This document shows positions 1-7,721 of a stretch of 64,000 nucleotides of DNA, in pieces (position 1 is the first letter of the stretch; each line of letters starts with the position of its first letter). The notes beneath the pieces are model-generated. The model saw nothing but the letters and a program-made list of their open reading frames with translations. It searched no databases and was not told where the DNA came from. The DNA comes from Campylobacter vicugnae (GTDB lineage: Bacteria > Campylobacterota > Campylobacteria > Campylobacterales > Campylobacteraceae): positions 1,488,001 through 1,552,000 of the forward strand of contig NZ_CP018793.1 in the NCBI RefSeq assembly GCF_002139875.1, read 5' to 3'. The translations under genes were made by a program, and so were the position numbers.

Positions 1-6
1 CTTCAT
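1..6 (-). CDS. Start of a further pst gene, probably pstB (partial)
   Basis: On the minus strand the TAA stop of pstA overlaps an ATG in a TAATG arrangement, and two codons (Met-Lys) follow before the window ends. Placing pstB, the ATPase of the phosphate importer, here is inference from the usual pstS-pstC-pstA-pstB order. Too little is present to confirm it. Confidence 0.45.
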
Positions 7-827
7 TAACTATCCTTTAAAATCTTTTTAGCTATAAAATTTGAGATAAAATTCATAAAAAATACAATAACAATTAACACCATTGCCGTGCTGTAAGCTT
101 CATTTATATGAAGTCCTTCGCTAGATATTGCATACATATGCACGCTTAGCGTTCTTCCTGAATCCATCGCTCCAGCAATCTGAGCTACGCTACCTGAGGT
201 ATAAAGCAAGGCTGCACTCTCCCCTACAATTCTACCAATACTCAAGATAACACCAGCTAAAATTCCAGCTGTAGCACTAGGTAAAATAATAGTAAATATA
301 GTGCGAAGCTTGCTAGCACCAAGAGCTAAGGCAGCCTCTTTATAACCAATTGGGACAGATTTTAAAGCCTCTTCGCTACTTCGTAAAATAAGTGGTAAAA
401 TCATAATACTAAGAGTTAAAACTCCAGCTATAAAGCTAGTTTTAAACCCAAAATATATAACAAAGGCAAGATAGCCAAATAATCCATATACAATACTTGG
501 AATTCCAACTAATGTATCAGAAGTTATGCGTATGAGACTTAAAATTTTACTATCTGTTTTACTATATTCATTTAGATAAATTGCACCAAAAATCCCAAGC
601 GGCATAGCAATAATTAAAGAACAAACAACCATATTTATGGTATTTATAAGTGCTGGCATTAAAGATACATTGGTACTATTATACTCCCACTCAAATAGAC
701 CTAAATTAATATGCATAATCCCTTTAATAAAGATAAAAAGCGTAATACCTAAAAATATAAAAAGCACGCTAAAAATAGAAAATTTAAGTAAAAATGATAA
801 AAATATAGATAGATAATCTCTACTCAC
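6..827 (-). CDS. pstA: Phosphate ABC transporter permease PstA
   Basis: This 273-residue inner-membrane protein is one of the two permease subunits of the high-affinity phosphate importer PstSCAB. It has a hydrophobic N-terminal segment and several further membrane segments. The ABC-permease coupling loop lies at roughly residues 155-190, with the run EAALALGASKLRTI, which docks on the ATPase. It overlaps the end of pstC by 4 bases, so the genes are translationally coupled, and its stop overlaps the ATG of the next gene at the window edge. Length and order are normal for the family. Confidence 0.93.
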   Translation of the reverse strand: MSRDYLSIFLSFLLKFSIFSVLFIFLGITLFIFIKGIMHINLGLFEWEYNSTNVSLMPALINTINMVVCSLIIAMPLGIFGAIYLNEYSKTDSKILSLIRITSDTLVGIPSIVYGLFGYLAFVIYFGFKTSFIAGVLTLSIMILPLILRSSEEALKSVPIGYKEAALALGASKLRTIFTIILPSATAGILAGVILSIGRIVGESAALLYTSGSVAQIAGAMDSGRTLSVHMYAISSEGLHINEAYSTAMVLIVIVFFMNFISNFIAKKILKDS

Positions 828-1669
828 TTTTTACCTCCTTTTAAAGCATTAAAGCTAATATTTATAATTAAAATAAAGACAAAAAGCACAACTGCATTAG
901 CTATCAATACATCTTTATGTAAATTTGCAGCATAACCCATCTCAAGAACTATATTTGTAGTCAAAGTTCTTACTCCATCGCTTAAAGAGTGTGGGATTTG
1001 GACTTGATTACCAGCTATCATAATAACAGCCATAGCCTCGCCAATAGCTCTTCCAACTCCTAAAATTACAGAGGCTAAAATTCCGCTCTTAGCAGCTGGT
1101 ACAACAGCAAAAAATACAGCTCTCTCAGGAGTTGCCCCAAGTGCTAAAGCACCTTCATAATAGCTCTTAGGTAGAGCCTCAATAGCTGCTTTTGATACCA
1201 AGATAATTGTAGGTAAAACCATAATAGCTAAGATTAAAGAAGCTGCTAAAACACTCTTTCCAGAAACACCGCTAAAAATATTAGATACTAAAGGTACAAT
1301 TATTACAAGCCCAAAAAATCCATAAACAACAGATGGAATCGCTCCTAAAAGCTCTACAGCTGGTATGATAATACCCTTTAATCTCTTAGGACAAAAATAT
1401 GCTAGATACACAGCACTTAATACCCCAATAGGAACACCTAATGCTATAGCTAAAGCTGTAACATAGATACTCCCAACAATCATAGGAAATATACCAAAAA
1501 TCTCCTCATCAGGATACCAATCCATACCAAAAATAAACTCCAAAAAGCCTATTTGTGATATAGTTGCAAAAGCGTTAAAAAATAAAAATATAGCTATAAC
1601 ACCAACAGCAAATATAGAAAATCCAGCACTAAGGGCAAAAAGCCCTTGAAATACTCTCTCTTTTAACAT
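824..1669 (-). CDS. pstC: Phosphate ABC transporter permease PstC
   Basis: The second permease of the PstSCAB phosphate importer, 281 residues, in the inner membrane. The coupling loop is visible near residues 165-200 (YYEGALALGATPERAVFF), as are the glycine-rich, proline-containing membrane segments typical of PstC. It follows pstS by one base and overlaps pstA by 4 bases, so all three belong to one transcript read leftwards. Regulation is probably through the repeat array in front of pstS. Confidence 0.93.
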   Translation of the reverse strand: MLKERVFQGLFALSAGFSIFAVGVIAIFLFFNAFATISQIGFLEFIFGMDWYPDEEIFGIFPMIVGSIYVTALAIALGVPIGVLSAVYLAYFCPKRLKGIIIPAVELLGAIPSVVYGFFGLVIIVPLVSNIFSGVSGKSVLAASLILAIMVLPTIILVSKAAIEALPKSYYEGALALGATPERAVFFAVVPAAKSGILASVILGVGRAIGEAMAVIMIAGNQVQIPHSLSDGVRTLTTNIVLEMGYAANLHKDVLIANAVVLFVFILIINISFNALKGGKK

Positions 1670-1670
1670 A

Positions 1671-2501
1671 CTATTTTACTCTATTCCAATCTGTAATCTC
1701 TCCTGTGAAGATCTTTTTTACACTCTCTTTGCTTAGCGAGTTAATTGAATTTTCTTTATTTACTATTACAGCTAGACCATCAAGTGCTAGAATTTGAGTT
1801 TTTAATCCACTTTTTAGCTCATTATCTTTAAATTCCCTAGATACCATAGCAATATCAGCGATTTTTTCTATAGCTGAGTTAATGCCTGTTGTAGAATCGC
1901 TTTGTTGTATCTCTATAGTTGCGTTTGGATTTACTAATTTATAGCCCTCTTTTAGCTTTTCCATTAATGGAGTAATAGAGCTAGACCCAGCTACTACAAT
2001 CTTGCCACTAGGTTTTGCTGAGCTAAATTCATTATCATAAATAGCGATATATCCAGCTTTTTGAATTATATTTTTAGATAAATTTGAGCCTATATAAGCT
2101 AAAAAATCATTTACTAATTCATTATTGCTACTTACAGCTAGATTAAATGGACGAAAAACTGTGTAAGATTTATTATTAACATTTTCTACGCTTGGAGTAA
2201 CTCCATCTATTTTTACAGCTTTTACTGTATCATTTAAAGAGCCAAGCGAGATATAGCCAATTGCATTTTTTGAGTTTGCAACCGTAGTTATCATAACTCC
2301 AGTTGAGTTAGTAACTTCAGCTTTTTTAGATGTAGCATCTATTTTTTTATTGCCGATTTGCTTTTTTACATCGAATATATCAACAAATGCTCCCCTTGTC
2401 CCAGAACCCATTTCACGAGATATTGGATAGATATTCTCAGCCATTAAAGAGCTACTAAGCCCACATAGCACAAAAAGTGCAACAAGATATTTTTTAAACA
2501 T
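1671..2501 (-). CDS. pstS: Phosphate-binding protein PstS, halves in permuted order
   Basis: A 276-residue periplasmic phosphate-binding protein with a Sec signal peptide (about residues 1-21, cleavage after LMA). The order of its parts is unusual. The phosphate-binding motif SREMGSGTRGAF, normally in the middle of PstS, is at the mature N-terminus. The motif GSSSITPLMEKL, normally N-terminal, starts near residue 172, and the protein ends with FTGEITDWNRVK, normally mid-protein. This is a circular permutation of the standard fold. Proteins of this order also occur, as I recall, in Clostridia. A good Shine-Dalgarno (AAAGGAG) precedes the ATG. First gene of the pst operon. Confidence 0.87.
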   Translation of the reverse strand: MFKKYLVALFVLCGLSSSLMAENIYPISREMGSGTRGAFVDIFDVKKQIGNKKIDATSKKAEVTNSTGVMITTVANSKNAIGYISLGSLNDTVKAVKIDGVTPSVENVNNKSYTVFRPFNLAVSSNNELVNDFLAYIGSNLSKNIIQKAGYIAIYDNEFSSAKPSGKIVVAGSSSITPLMEKLKEGYKLVNPNATIEIQQSDSTTGINSAIEKIADIAMVSREFKDNELKSGLKTQILALDGLAVIVNKENSINSLSKESVKKIFTGEITDWNRVK

Positions 2502-2522
2502 TTTAACTCCTTTGATTTAAGT

Positions 2523-2583
2523 TGTAAAATTATAAAAAATAGTTGTAAAGTCAAAATGTAATAAATGTAAATTTGATGTAAAG
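2523..2583 (-). promoter_or_regulatory. TTTACA repeat array upstream of pstS (candidate PHO box)
   Basis: Read on the pst strand, the block contains TTTACA-5-TTTACA-3-ATTACA-7-TTTACA and, further on, another TTTACA. Direct six-base TT(A/T)ACA repeats at about 11-base period are the hallmark of the Bacillus PhoP box. The C. jejuni PhosR box, as I recall it, is built from GTTTC repeats, so this array differs. Its role in phosphate regulation is inferred from its position. Confidence 0.45.
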
Positions 2584-2660
2584 TTTGAAAATTTAAATTT
2601 AAAAGAGTTTAATCTTAATTATGATAAAATTACTCTTTTTTAAATTTAAGGATTTTTTGT

Positions 2661-3971
2661 ATGATAAGATCAGTTTTGCCACTTGGATTTATCGCAGCTT
2701 CTAGGTTTTTTGGGCTTTTTATTATTTTGCCAGTTCTTAGTCTTTATGCGCTTGAGCTTGATGGTGCTAATGAGTTTTTAGCTGGGCTTACTATTGGTGC
2801 ATACGCAATTACGCAGATGATTTTTCAAGTACCTTTTGGAAGTTTAAGCGATAGATTTGGACGCAAATTTATGATGTGCGTGGGTTTGATTATCTTTATA
2901 ATTGGTTCATTTATATGTGCCATAGCTAGTGATATCTACATTATGCTACTTGGTAGATTGCTTCAAGGATGTGGCGCTGTGGGTGCTGTGGCTACTGCTA
3001 TGATAAGCGACTTAGTAAGCGAAGATAAACGCTCTAAAGCTATGGCTATGATGGGCGGTATGATTGGAATTGCTTTTGCGCTTTCTATGGTTCTTAGCCC
3101 ACTTTTAAGCCGTGAATTTGGCCTTTCTAGTCTATTTTATCTATCTATTATTATAACTATTTTTTGTATATTTTTGCTCTTTAGTGCAGTACCAAAAGAG
3201 CCTAAAATTCATCATCACGACCCTAAAATACCATTAATGCAACTCCTAAGCCAAAAAGATTTAGCTATAATGAATTTAACAAATTTAATGCAAAAAATGT
3301 TAATGAGCTGTGCTTTTGTAGCTATACCAATTGTACTAGTAAAATCACTAGGCTATGAGAGTGATAATTTATGGATTGTATATCTTATCTCTATGGTTTT
3401 TGGATTTATTGCTATGGGAATGGCTGGATTTTTAGGCGATGCTAAAGGTCATAGCAAAAAGCTACTACTAATTGGAGTAGCGCTGTTTATTGCTTCATTT
3501 ATTGGGTTTGGATTTTCAAATTCAGCTCTTAGCTTTATCATATCTGTGGTTATATTTTTTATAGGATTTAATATCCACGAACCAATTATGCAAAGCTGTG
3601 CTAGTAAATTTGCTAAAGCTAGTCAAAAAGGTTCTGCTCTTGGGATTTTTAACTCATTTGGCTATTTAGGAAGTTTCCTTGGCGGAGCTATGGGCGGATA
3701 TTTGCTCCATAGTTATAGTATTACTATTTTGGCTATGGTTTTAGCTGTTGCTTCAGCTATTTGGCTAATAATACTACTATGGTTAAACGACCCAAGAATA
3801 TTCCAAACAATGCGTTTGCAAAATATCGATATATCAAAATTAGAAAATATAGATGGAATAGTAGATCGCTACAATCAAAATGGTCAAAATGTAATTAAAT
3901 TCAACTCTACAATTATTAGCCAAGATGAAATTATCTCTATTTTAGGAGTAAAAGATGAAAAGTTACGATGA
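2661..3971 (+). CDS. YajR-like MFS exporter with C-terminal YAM-type domain
   Basis: A 436-residue major facilitator superfamily protein with twelve likely membrane segments. The conserved loop GSLSDRFGRK near residues 60-70 is motif A of proton-coupled exporters, and a motif C-like glycine-rich helix follows. After the last membrane segment, roughly residues 375-430, comes a soluble tail (NIDISKLENIDGIVDRYNQN...) resembling the YAM domain of E. coli YajR. The substrate is unknown; drug or metabolite efflux is the family expectation. The ATG follows an AAGGA ribosome site. Its last 17 bases overlap moeA. Confidence 0.8.
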   Translation: MIRSVLPLGFIAASRFFGLFIILPVLSLYALELDGANEFLAGLTIGAYAITQMIFQVPFGSLSDRFGRKFMMCVGLIIFIIGSFICAIASDIYIMLLGRLLQGCGAVGAVATAMISDLVSEDKRSKAMAMMGGMIGIAFALSMVLSPLLSREFGLSSLFYLSIIITIFCIFLLFSAVPKEPKIHHHDPKIPLMQLLSQKDLAIMNLTNLMQKMLMSCAFVAIPIVLVKSLGYESDNLWIVYLISMVFGFIAMGMAGFLGDAKGHSKKLLLIGVALFIASFIGFGFSNSALSFIISVVIFFIGFNIHEPIMQSCASKFAKASQKGSALGIFNSFGYLGSFLGGAMGGYLLHSYSITILAMVLAVASAIWLIILLWLNDPRIFQTMRLQNIDISKLENIDGIVDRYNQNGQNVIKFNSTIISQDEIISILGVKDEKLR

Positions 3972-5139
3972 AAATCTAAAAATCCTAAAAAGCATAACCC
4001 CAAAATGGGAGCTAAGCGAGAGAGTAGCGCTAACTAATGCACTCAATAGAGTATTAGCCGACAATATAATAGCACAAGTGCCATATCCAGCCTATCCAAC
4101 CTCAGCAATGGATGGCTATGCAATAAAATTTGATAATCAAAATAGCAAAATCAAAGTAATAAACATAACTCCAGCTGGAGATGATAGTAATATAAGCATA
4201 AATGATGGTCAGTGTGTTAAGACTCTTACTGGTGCGTTAGTATGCGATGGGGCTGATACTATAGTGCCAATAGAAAATGTCAAATTTGATGGTGAGCATA
4301 TAGAGATTATCAAAAAAGCTACCAAAGGCTTTGCTATTAGAGATGTAGGTGAGAGCTATAAGGCTCAAGAGCTTTTATTAAAATCTAGAACCAAGCTTGG
4401 ATATTGCGAATTAGCACTTTTATCTGAGCTAGGATATAGTTATGTAAATGTCTTAGTTGCTCCTAGAGTTGCTCTATTAAGCACTGGTAGCGAGGTGCTA
4501 GATATTGGCCAAACTAAAGAGAATAAAAGTCAAATATATAGCTCAAATAGCATATCAATCTCATCTTTACTAAAACTTATGGGCTGTGAGCCAATCATTA
4601 TGCCAATAATAAAAGATGATAAAAAATCCATACAAAACGCAGTTCAAAACGCTATTAATCAAGCTGATTTTCTCATTACAACTGGTGGAGTTAGCGTAGG
4701 GGATTTTGACTTTATGCGCGATATTGCTAGAGAATCTCAAATAATAATAGATGGTGCTAGCATTAAGCCTGGAAGGCATATAAAAGTAGCTAAAATTAAT
4801 AATAAATTTATCTTTGCTTTGCCTGGTTTTGCCTATTCTGCAATTGTAACTTGTGTGCTATTTTTTAGAGAGTTTATAAACCATAGTTTTGAATTAAATT
4901 TAACTCATCAATCAAAGGCTATTTTAAAAGAAGACTATATCAAAAAATCACCATTTGAAGAGTTTAGCGCTGCTACTTTAAGCAATGATAATGGGGTATT
5001 AAAAATCTCAACAGAATCTAAAAAATCAGGTAGTTCAGCCATCATAGGCAATCTAGCTGATGGAGCAGTTTTATTGCGCTGTCCAAGCAATAAAACTAAA
5101 TTAAAAGCAGGTGAAGTAGTAGAATATATAAAAATTTAG
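3955..5139 (+). CDS. moeA: Molybdopterin molybdenumtransferase MoeA
   Basis: A 394-residue cytoplasmic enzyme that inserts molybdate into adenylylated molybdopterin, giving active molybdenum cofactor. Signatures include SAMDGYA near residues 47-53 and the molybdopterin-binding core with TTGGVSVGDFDFM near residues 241-253. The C-terminal beta-barrel domain ends in a typical RCPSN...KAGEVVEYI. It overlaps the MFS gene by 17 bases, so it is probably co-transcribed. moaD, moaE and mobA lie elsewhere in the window, so cofactor genes are scattered rather than in one operon. Confidence 0.93.
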   Translation: MKSYDENLKILKSITPKWELSERVALTNALNRVLADNIIAQVPYPAYPTSAMDGYAIKFDNQNSKIKVINITPAGDDSNISINDGQCVKTLTGALVCDGADTIVPIENVKFDGEHIEIIKKATKGFAIRDVGESYKAQELLLKSRTKLGYCELALLSELGYSYVNVLVAPRVALLSTGSEVLDIGQTKENKSQIYSSNSISISSLLKLMGCEPIIMPIIKDDKKSIQNAVQNAINQADFLITTGGVSVGDFDFMRDIARESQIIIDGASIKPGRHIKVAKINNKFIFALPGFAYSAIVTCVLFFREFINHSFELNLTHQSKAILKEDYIKKSPFEEFSAATLSNDNGVLKISTESKKSGSSAIIGNLADGAVLLRCPSNKTKLKAGEVVEYIKI

Positions 5140-5160
5140 CCAAATTATCGGCTAAATTTT
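5131..5160. terminator. Bidirectional terminator between moeA and the 224-residue gene
   Basis: Perfect inverted repeat AAAATTTAGCC (5131-5141) and GGCTAAATTTT (5150-5160) with an 8-base loop. It overlaps both convergent stop codons and gives a U-run in either direction. Confidence 0.7.
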
Positions 5161-5819
5161 AAAATCTCAAAACCATATTTTGCCCCTTCAAAACCTAAAA
5201 ATCCTATAGTTCCTTTAATATTTGAATCGATTTTTAAAGTAGCTTTTATATCTTTTTGACTTGAATTTATAGTAATTTCATCGCCATTTTTTAATTTTGC
5301 AGCGATACCAAAATAGCTTCCAGCCCTAAACTCATCACAATGGGGATGAGTAAAAATCACAGCATTATCGTAGTTTGGAATTGGCTCAAGCTCTGTTAAT
5401 TGGCCATTTAGTTCTATCTCATCTCCATTTAAATTTACTATTTTAAAGCCAAATTTAGTTTTTAAAAGTGATAAAATAGCCTTTACACTATCTTCATTAC
5501 TAGCAAAAATTTCATCACTAATTATACAAATATCGCAATTTTTGATAAATTCACAAATTTGAGGCAACTCCTCTTCGCCGATATTTGACTCGCCGCTTAG
5601 CTCGCCCTCATCAAGTTCATTCCAAAATTTACCATCAAAACCAAACTCAAGCCCAATAAGAGCCAAAGCATAGCTCATAGCACTGATCTCGCACTTGATA
5701 AATTTCGCATTTATGCTATCATCAAGCGGACTAATTACCATAATTTCATCACTTTTAAATTTATCTACAAGCATCGGAGATTGCAATGAGAGCTTACTTG
5801 CAAGGCTTAATATTTTCAT
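5145..5819 (-). CDS. Unrecognised 224-residue cytoplasmic protein
   Basis: I do not recognise a family. The protein has no signal peptide or membrane segment, is acidic, and has Asp/Glu-rich stretches around residues 65-85. A middle alpha/beta part contains ICIISDEIFASNEDS, and the C-terminal sixty residues (AGSYFGIAAKLKNGDEITIN, then FLGFEGAKYGFEIL) look like a small beta-rich barrel. That C-terminal style loosely recalls the last domain of NuoG or molybdopterin oxidoreductases, which is notable because the NuoG in this window is short, but the similarity is only an impression. The start has an AGAGGA ribosome site. It faces moeA across a shared terminator. Confidence 0.75.
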   Translation of the reverse strand: MKILSLASKLSLQSPMLVDKFKSDEIMVISPLDDSINAKFIKCEISAMSYALALIGLEFGFDGKFWNELDEGELSGESNIGEEELPQICEFIKNCDICIISDEIFASNEDSVKAILSLLKTKFGFKIVNLNGDEIELNGQLTELEPIPNYDNAVIFTHPHCDEFRAGSYFGIAAKLKNGDEITINSSQKDIKATLKIDSNIKGTIGFLGFEGAKYGFEILKFSR

Positions 5820-5894
5820 TAAAAATCCTCTTTTAAATTTTAAGAATTATACCAAATTTGAATTATGATGAGATTAAAGGTTGATTATAAATTT

Positions 5895-5921
5895 AAATTC
5901 CACTCTTTTTGAGTGGAATTT
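5895..5921 (-). terminator. Hairpin downstream of the ATP-grasp-like gene
   Basis: Inverted repeat AAATTCCACTC (5895-5905) and GAGTGGAATTT (5911-5921) with a five-T loop lies just past the minus-strand stop at 5927. Confidence 0.6.
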
Positions 5922-5926
5922 AATAT

Positions 5927-7036
5927 CTATCCTAGCTTAGCACTAACAATATCAATTATATTATCAGCTACCATTATGGCAACTTTTTCCATAAATTCAG
6001 CTGGACTTGTAAATCCTACGCATGAGCAATTTATCTCGCCTAAGACATATTTATCATTGCCATTTGTATCAGTATCAAGAATAAAATCAGCTGTCCAAAT
6101 AAGTGGTAAATCATAATCTCCTAGCTTTGATTTAATCCCTGGAAGCTCGCCTAAAAACCAATCAATCAACTCACTCCACTCTTTTGGTTCATCATAGCGA
6201 TATTTTGCTCCACTAAATAGCGTAGCAGAAAAAGCATCACCACCTTCGGCTGGTTTTTTATGCACCACATATACTGGAGTTTTATAGAGCATTAGAATTC
6301 TTATTTCACCCTCTTTTATACGCGGTAAAAATGTCATATCTACTAGCATTCCATTATCGCCTACAAGATAACTCTTGCAAAACTCCATAAACTCACCAAG
6401 TTCTCTATTTTCAGAGTGATTATCTTTAGCCTCTGTACAGATAATCTTAGTATCTAGTGGCAAGGTATCAAATTTATTATAATCAGCCGGATTTTCAAGT
6501 CTTACACGCCAAATTCCTTCTCCTGTTGAGCCTCTATTTTGCTTTAAAACTCTCTCGCCTTTGGCTAAAGTTTTTGGGAAACTTTTGATAAAATTATGCT
6601 TATCACTAAACTCTACACCGATTCTAGCAGCTTCATCTTTATCATAATAGGCATATGTATCAGTAGGTACTAAATCTGTACTAGCTAGTTTAGTTAGCGC
6701 ATCTTTAGCTCCATACCCTATCATAGCATCAGGGTGCGGCATTCCTACTAATCCAGCATCGCATAAAGAACGAAGTAGGTCAAAATATAGCTTCTCTTCT
6801 TTTAAATTTCCAGGATTTACCCTAGATACATAACCATCCGCTTTTGATAAAGTGTATTCATATATCTTTTTAGTCTCGTTTGCATCACGCAAAATCTCAT
6901 CAGTCAAAAATATAACCTCTCCACTCCAGCCTTTAGCTTTGAGTGCATTTACCATAGGCATTGTATCTTTGCGGTGTCCATCTTCGCCTTTATCACTTCC
7001 TCCACGAGCCTCAAAAAATACTATATTTTTCTTCAT
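5927..7036 (-). CDS. ATP-grasp-like protein of unknown substrate
   Basis: A 369-residue soluble protein organised like glutathione synthetase or D-Ala ligase enzymes. An N-terminal Rossmann-like part begins KKNIVFFEARGGSDKGEDGH. A central part holds KSFPKTLAKGERVLKQNRGSTGEG, whose Lys and Gly-rich loop resemble an ATP-grasp nucleotide site. The acidic C-terminal part has WTADFILDT and LGEINCSCVG, matching the metal-binding D..E-x-N pattern. The product is unknown; peptide-bond or amide ligation is the family expectation. It stands alone, with a hairpin after it and an ATG preceded by AAGGAGAATGA. Confidence 0.7.
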   Translation of the reverse strand: MKKNIVFFEARGGSDKGEDGHRKDTMPMVNALKAKGWSGEVIFLTDEILRDANETKKIYEYTLSKADGYVSRVNPGNLKEEKLYFDLLRSLCDAGLVGMPHPDAMIGYGAKDALTKLASTDLVPTDTYAYYDKDEAARIGVEFSDKHNFIKSFPKTLAKGERVLKQNRGSTGEGIWRVRLENPADYNKFDTLPLDTKIICTEAKDNHSENRELGEFMEFCKSYLVGDNGMLVDMTFLPRIKEGEIRILMLYKTPVYVVHKKPAEGGDAFSATLFSGAKYRYDEPKEWSELIDWFLGELPGIKSKLGDYDLPLIWTADFILDTDTNGNDKYVLGEINCSCVGFTSPAEFMEKVAIMVADNIIDIVSAKLG

Positions 7037-7163
7037 TCATTCTCCTTATTTGAAATAGGCTTAGATTATAACACAAAAACAAAAATAAACAAAATGTAAA
7101 TTTAATTTTAATTAATATTTTTAATATAGCCAAATTACTATTAAATTCAATAAATATTTATAT

Positions 7164-7199
7164 ATTATCAAAATATATATGATAATGATTTTAAAAATA
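7164..7199 (+). promoter_or_regulatory. Fur-like operator
   Basis: An inverted repeat ATTATCA (7164-7170) and TGATAAT (7180-7186) is centred on nine A/T bases. The right arm runs into GATAATGAT (7181-7189), which equals the first nine bases of the classical 19-base Fur box. Its position ahead of a putative iron-storage operon fits iron control. The call rests on sequence resemblance only, in a very AT-rich setting. Confidence 0.45.
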
Positions 7200-7249
7200 A
7201 TGGCTTTAAAATCACTTATTTTTCAAATTTGATAAATTAATAATATATA

Positions 7250-7288
7250 GATTTTTGATATAATCATATGAAAATCAATATCAAAATC
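7250..7288 (+). promoter_or_regulatory. Promoter element inside an inverted repeat
   Basis: GATTTTTGATAT (7250-7261) and ATATCAAAATC (7278-7288) form a near-perfect inverted repeat. A TATAAT at 7259-7264 overlaps the left arm. The layout suits an operator over a -10 box, with a leader of roughly 90 bases. A second TATAAT at 7323-7328 lies closer to the first gene. Confidence 0.4.
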
Positions 7289-7364
7289 TAAAAATTTAAG
7301 TTAAGATTTATTATCGTTTATATATAATTTCAACTATATTAATTAGCACAAATTGAGTAAAATT

Positions 7365-7721
7365 ATGGATCAAAATAATCAAATTTCGCTTAATAATCTA
7401 CATATAAAACCTAGTGATTTAGAGCTTTTGAGTGATTATTTTAGCATTATTCATCACACACCTGGAAGAATTAGACTACGAGCTAGTTTAAAGCTTAAAA
7501 GTGTAGCACAACAAAGCAAGATAGAAGCCAAAGAGCTAATGGATAAACTAAATCAAATTCCCTTAATCAAAGAGATTAAATTCAATAAACTAATTGGCTC
7601 TTTAACTTTACATTATGATAAAAATATGCTTGAACCTACTCTATGGGAGGACGCCATTAATGGGCGTAACCTAGATAAGATAGCTATGATAATAAATGAA
7701 AATCTAAAGGACATAAAATGA
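7365..7721 (+). CDS. HMA-like protein with Arg-rich motif, candidate ferrosome component
   Basis: First gene of the operon, 118 residues from ATG 7365; a TTG four codons upstream is an alternative, and neither has a strong ribosome site. The core (about residues 25-100) looks like the ferredoxin-like fold of heavy-metal-associated domains. The metal-binding CxxC is absent and the position is held by HHTPGRIRLR. Such Arg-rich HMA-like domains are known from FezB/FezC proteins of ferrosome clusters. The same kind of motif (LHKTKSRARF) opens the P-type ATPase of this operon. Its stop overlaps the next ATG (ATGA). The role is inferred, perhaps organelle assembly or targeting of the pump. Confidence 0.75.
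   Translation: MDQNNQISLNNLHIKPSDLELLSDYFSIIHHTPGRIRLRASLKLKSVAQQSKIEAKELMDKLNQIPLIKEIKFNKLIGSLTLHYDKNMLEPTLWEDAINGRNLDKIAMIINENLKDIK

Larger units (their letters stand above)
7059..7350. other. AT-rich intergenic region before the ferrosome-like operon
   Basis: About 300 bases without a coding region. It holds two inverted repeats and two TATAAT-type promoter elements (listed separately), and the divergent start of the ATP-grasp-like gene on the left. I see no RNA gene. Confidence 0.7.
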
